This document shows, piece after piece, positions 63,261 to 64,000 of a stretch of 64,000 bases of DNA (within the stretch, counting starts at the first letter, position 1; the number at the start of each line of letters is the position of its first letter). The notes beneath the pieces were generated by a model. It saw only the letters and a list, made by a program, of their open reading frames with translations. It ran no database searches and was not told the origin of the DNA. Source of the stretch: Plotosus lineatus (taxonomy: Eukaryota; Chordata; Actinopteri; Siluriformes; Plotosidae); contig CM045746.1 in the NCBI GenBank assembly GCA_024760905.1, positions 4,246,001 through 4,310,000 on the forward strand. Direction: 5' to 3'. A program made the position numbers and the translations under genes.

Positions 63261-63638
63261 CATATAGTTGATGTGTGCACAGAGATGTTGGACTGTGCCA
63301 ATGATTTCTGTAAGTTTTTAGCAGACACTCTATGTTTTTTTTTTTACCTCTCTGAGTATTCTGCGCTGAACTCTTGGCATCATCTTTGGTGGACAGCCAC
63401 ATCAAGACAATTCTTACCAGGTGTGTGTTTTATAGTGGGCAGGGCAGCTTTAAGCCACTCATCAGTGATTGGGCACACACCTGACTTAAATTGTTTGGTA
63501 AAAATTGGTTTCAATTGCTCTTTAAGTCTCCTTAGGCATAGGGTTCAGTTACTTATTCCTTCCCCCTCTGTCATTAATTGCATGCTATCCTCATTAAAAT
63601 ATGAAAACCTATAAATGTTTGGGTGGTTTTAGTTAAAG
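62652..63638 (-). mobile_element. Tc1-like element (third family), 5' end lost
   Basis: Transposase on the minus strand, with flanking sequence (63500-63638) that matches the remnant at 17640-17906 (GCATGCTATCCTCATTAAAA, GTTTGGGTGGTTTTAGTTAA). One terminal repeat is missing on each side, so borders are approximate. Confidence 0.75.
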
Positions 63639-63639
63639 G

Positions 63640-64000
63640 AGACTAAAGGTGTTAGGAGAAGAACAGATCATGCGCAGACCAAATTGCCAGTCTACACATA
63701 ATTGTGGAACAGTCGCTGGAGTGGGGATCCTCATTATATGTCAACTTCATTGACTACGAAAAGGCTTTTGGCAGCGTGGACAGGAATACCCTCTGGAAGC
63801 TGATGAGACATTATGGGATACCAGAGAAAATTGTCACCCTAGTCAAGTCTACATATGATCAGATGACTTACAGAGTAAGTCATGCTGACCAGCTCTCAAT
63901 TCCGTTTGATGTAGAGACAGGTGTGCGCCAAGGATGTCTGCTATCACCCTTTCTTTTTCTCCTGGTCATAGACTGGATCATGAAGACAACAACAGCTAAC
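63640..64000 (+). mobile_element. LINE E: non-LTR reverse transcriptase, runs off the window
   Basis: RT palm text, after a frameshift near 63690: DQIASLHIIVEQSLEWGSSL, YVNFIDYEKAFGSVDRNTLW (motif A), and FDVETGVRQGCLLSPFLFLL (motif B) near the right edge. It differs from LINE families R, A-C and D here, so it is a fifth LINE type. The remainder lies beyond 64000. Confidence 0.82.

Overview
The window is nuclear DNA from a vertebrate, most likely a ray-finned fish. It has spliced genes with GT-AG introns, a SETDB1-type histone methyltransferase with a vertebrate-like protein sequence, a C2H2 zinc-finger exon, and a repeat load typical of fish: RTE-like and other LINEs, tRNA-derived SINEs including V-SINE-like ones, Tc1-like, hAT and pogo/Tigger-like DNA elements, and many CA, TA and GT microsatellites. 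No bacterial, organellar or CRISPR features were seen. The species cannot be named from the sequence.

Only two host genes are supported. (1) At the left edge (192-1598, +) lies the last coding exon of a poly-C2H2 zinc-finger gene with 15 finger units; its 5' exons are off the left edge. (2) From 46557 down to 20457 (-), eleven exons encode the C-terminal 742 residues of a setdb1 orthologue (H3K9 methyltransferase): end of the Tudor region, a Ser/Thr linker, MBD, pre-SET, and a SET domain split by an acidic insert, ending in the Cys-rich post-SET motif. All splice phases agree and no frame is broken. The 5' exons were not found. Its introns hold two complete LINEs, a complete Tc1 element with a LINE inside it, SINEs and MITEs. 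A further open stretch at 44647-44854 may be an alternative terminal exon.

The rest is a layered graveyard of mobile DNA. One LINE family (called R here; RTE-like, possibly near Expander/RTE-X) has seven copies: 10303-13567(-), 14011-17055(+), 21342-23103(+), 33454-36429(+), 40691-43829(+), 47372-50511(-) and 55683-58157(-). Five have clear target-site duplications (TSDs). A second LINE type ending in a C-terminal zinc finger has three copies (6441-9656, 52380-54420, 58160-61290, all +). Two more LINE fragments lie at 31150-32654(-) and 63640-64000(+). Ten copies or fragments of one tRNA-headed SINE are scattered across the window.

The most interesting signal is how these SINEs are built. 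The same tRNA head and body is joined, at about the same point, to four different 3' tails. One tail is a mini-LINE made from about 58 bp of the R 5' UTR joined to the last about 60 bp of R. At 33436-36811 an R element and such a SINE lie side by side, sharing one target sequence present three times, which directly supports mobilisation of the SINE by R-type machinery. Other points: a long foldback element split by a LINE; an LTR-like insertion whose 3' end is repeated in 42-bp units; a microsatellite that forms a setdb1 splice donor; and nested insertions that give a relative chronology.
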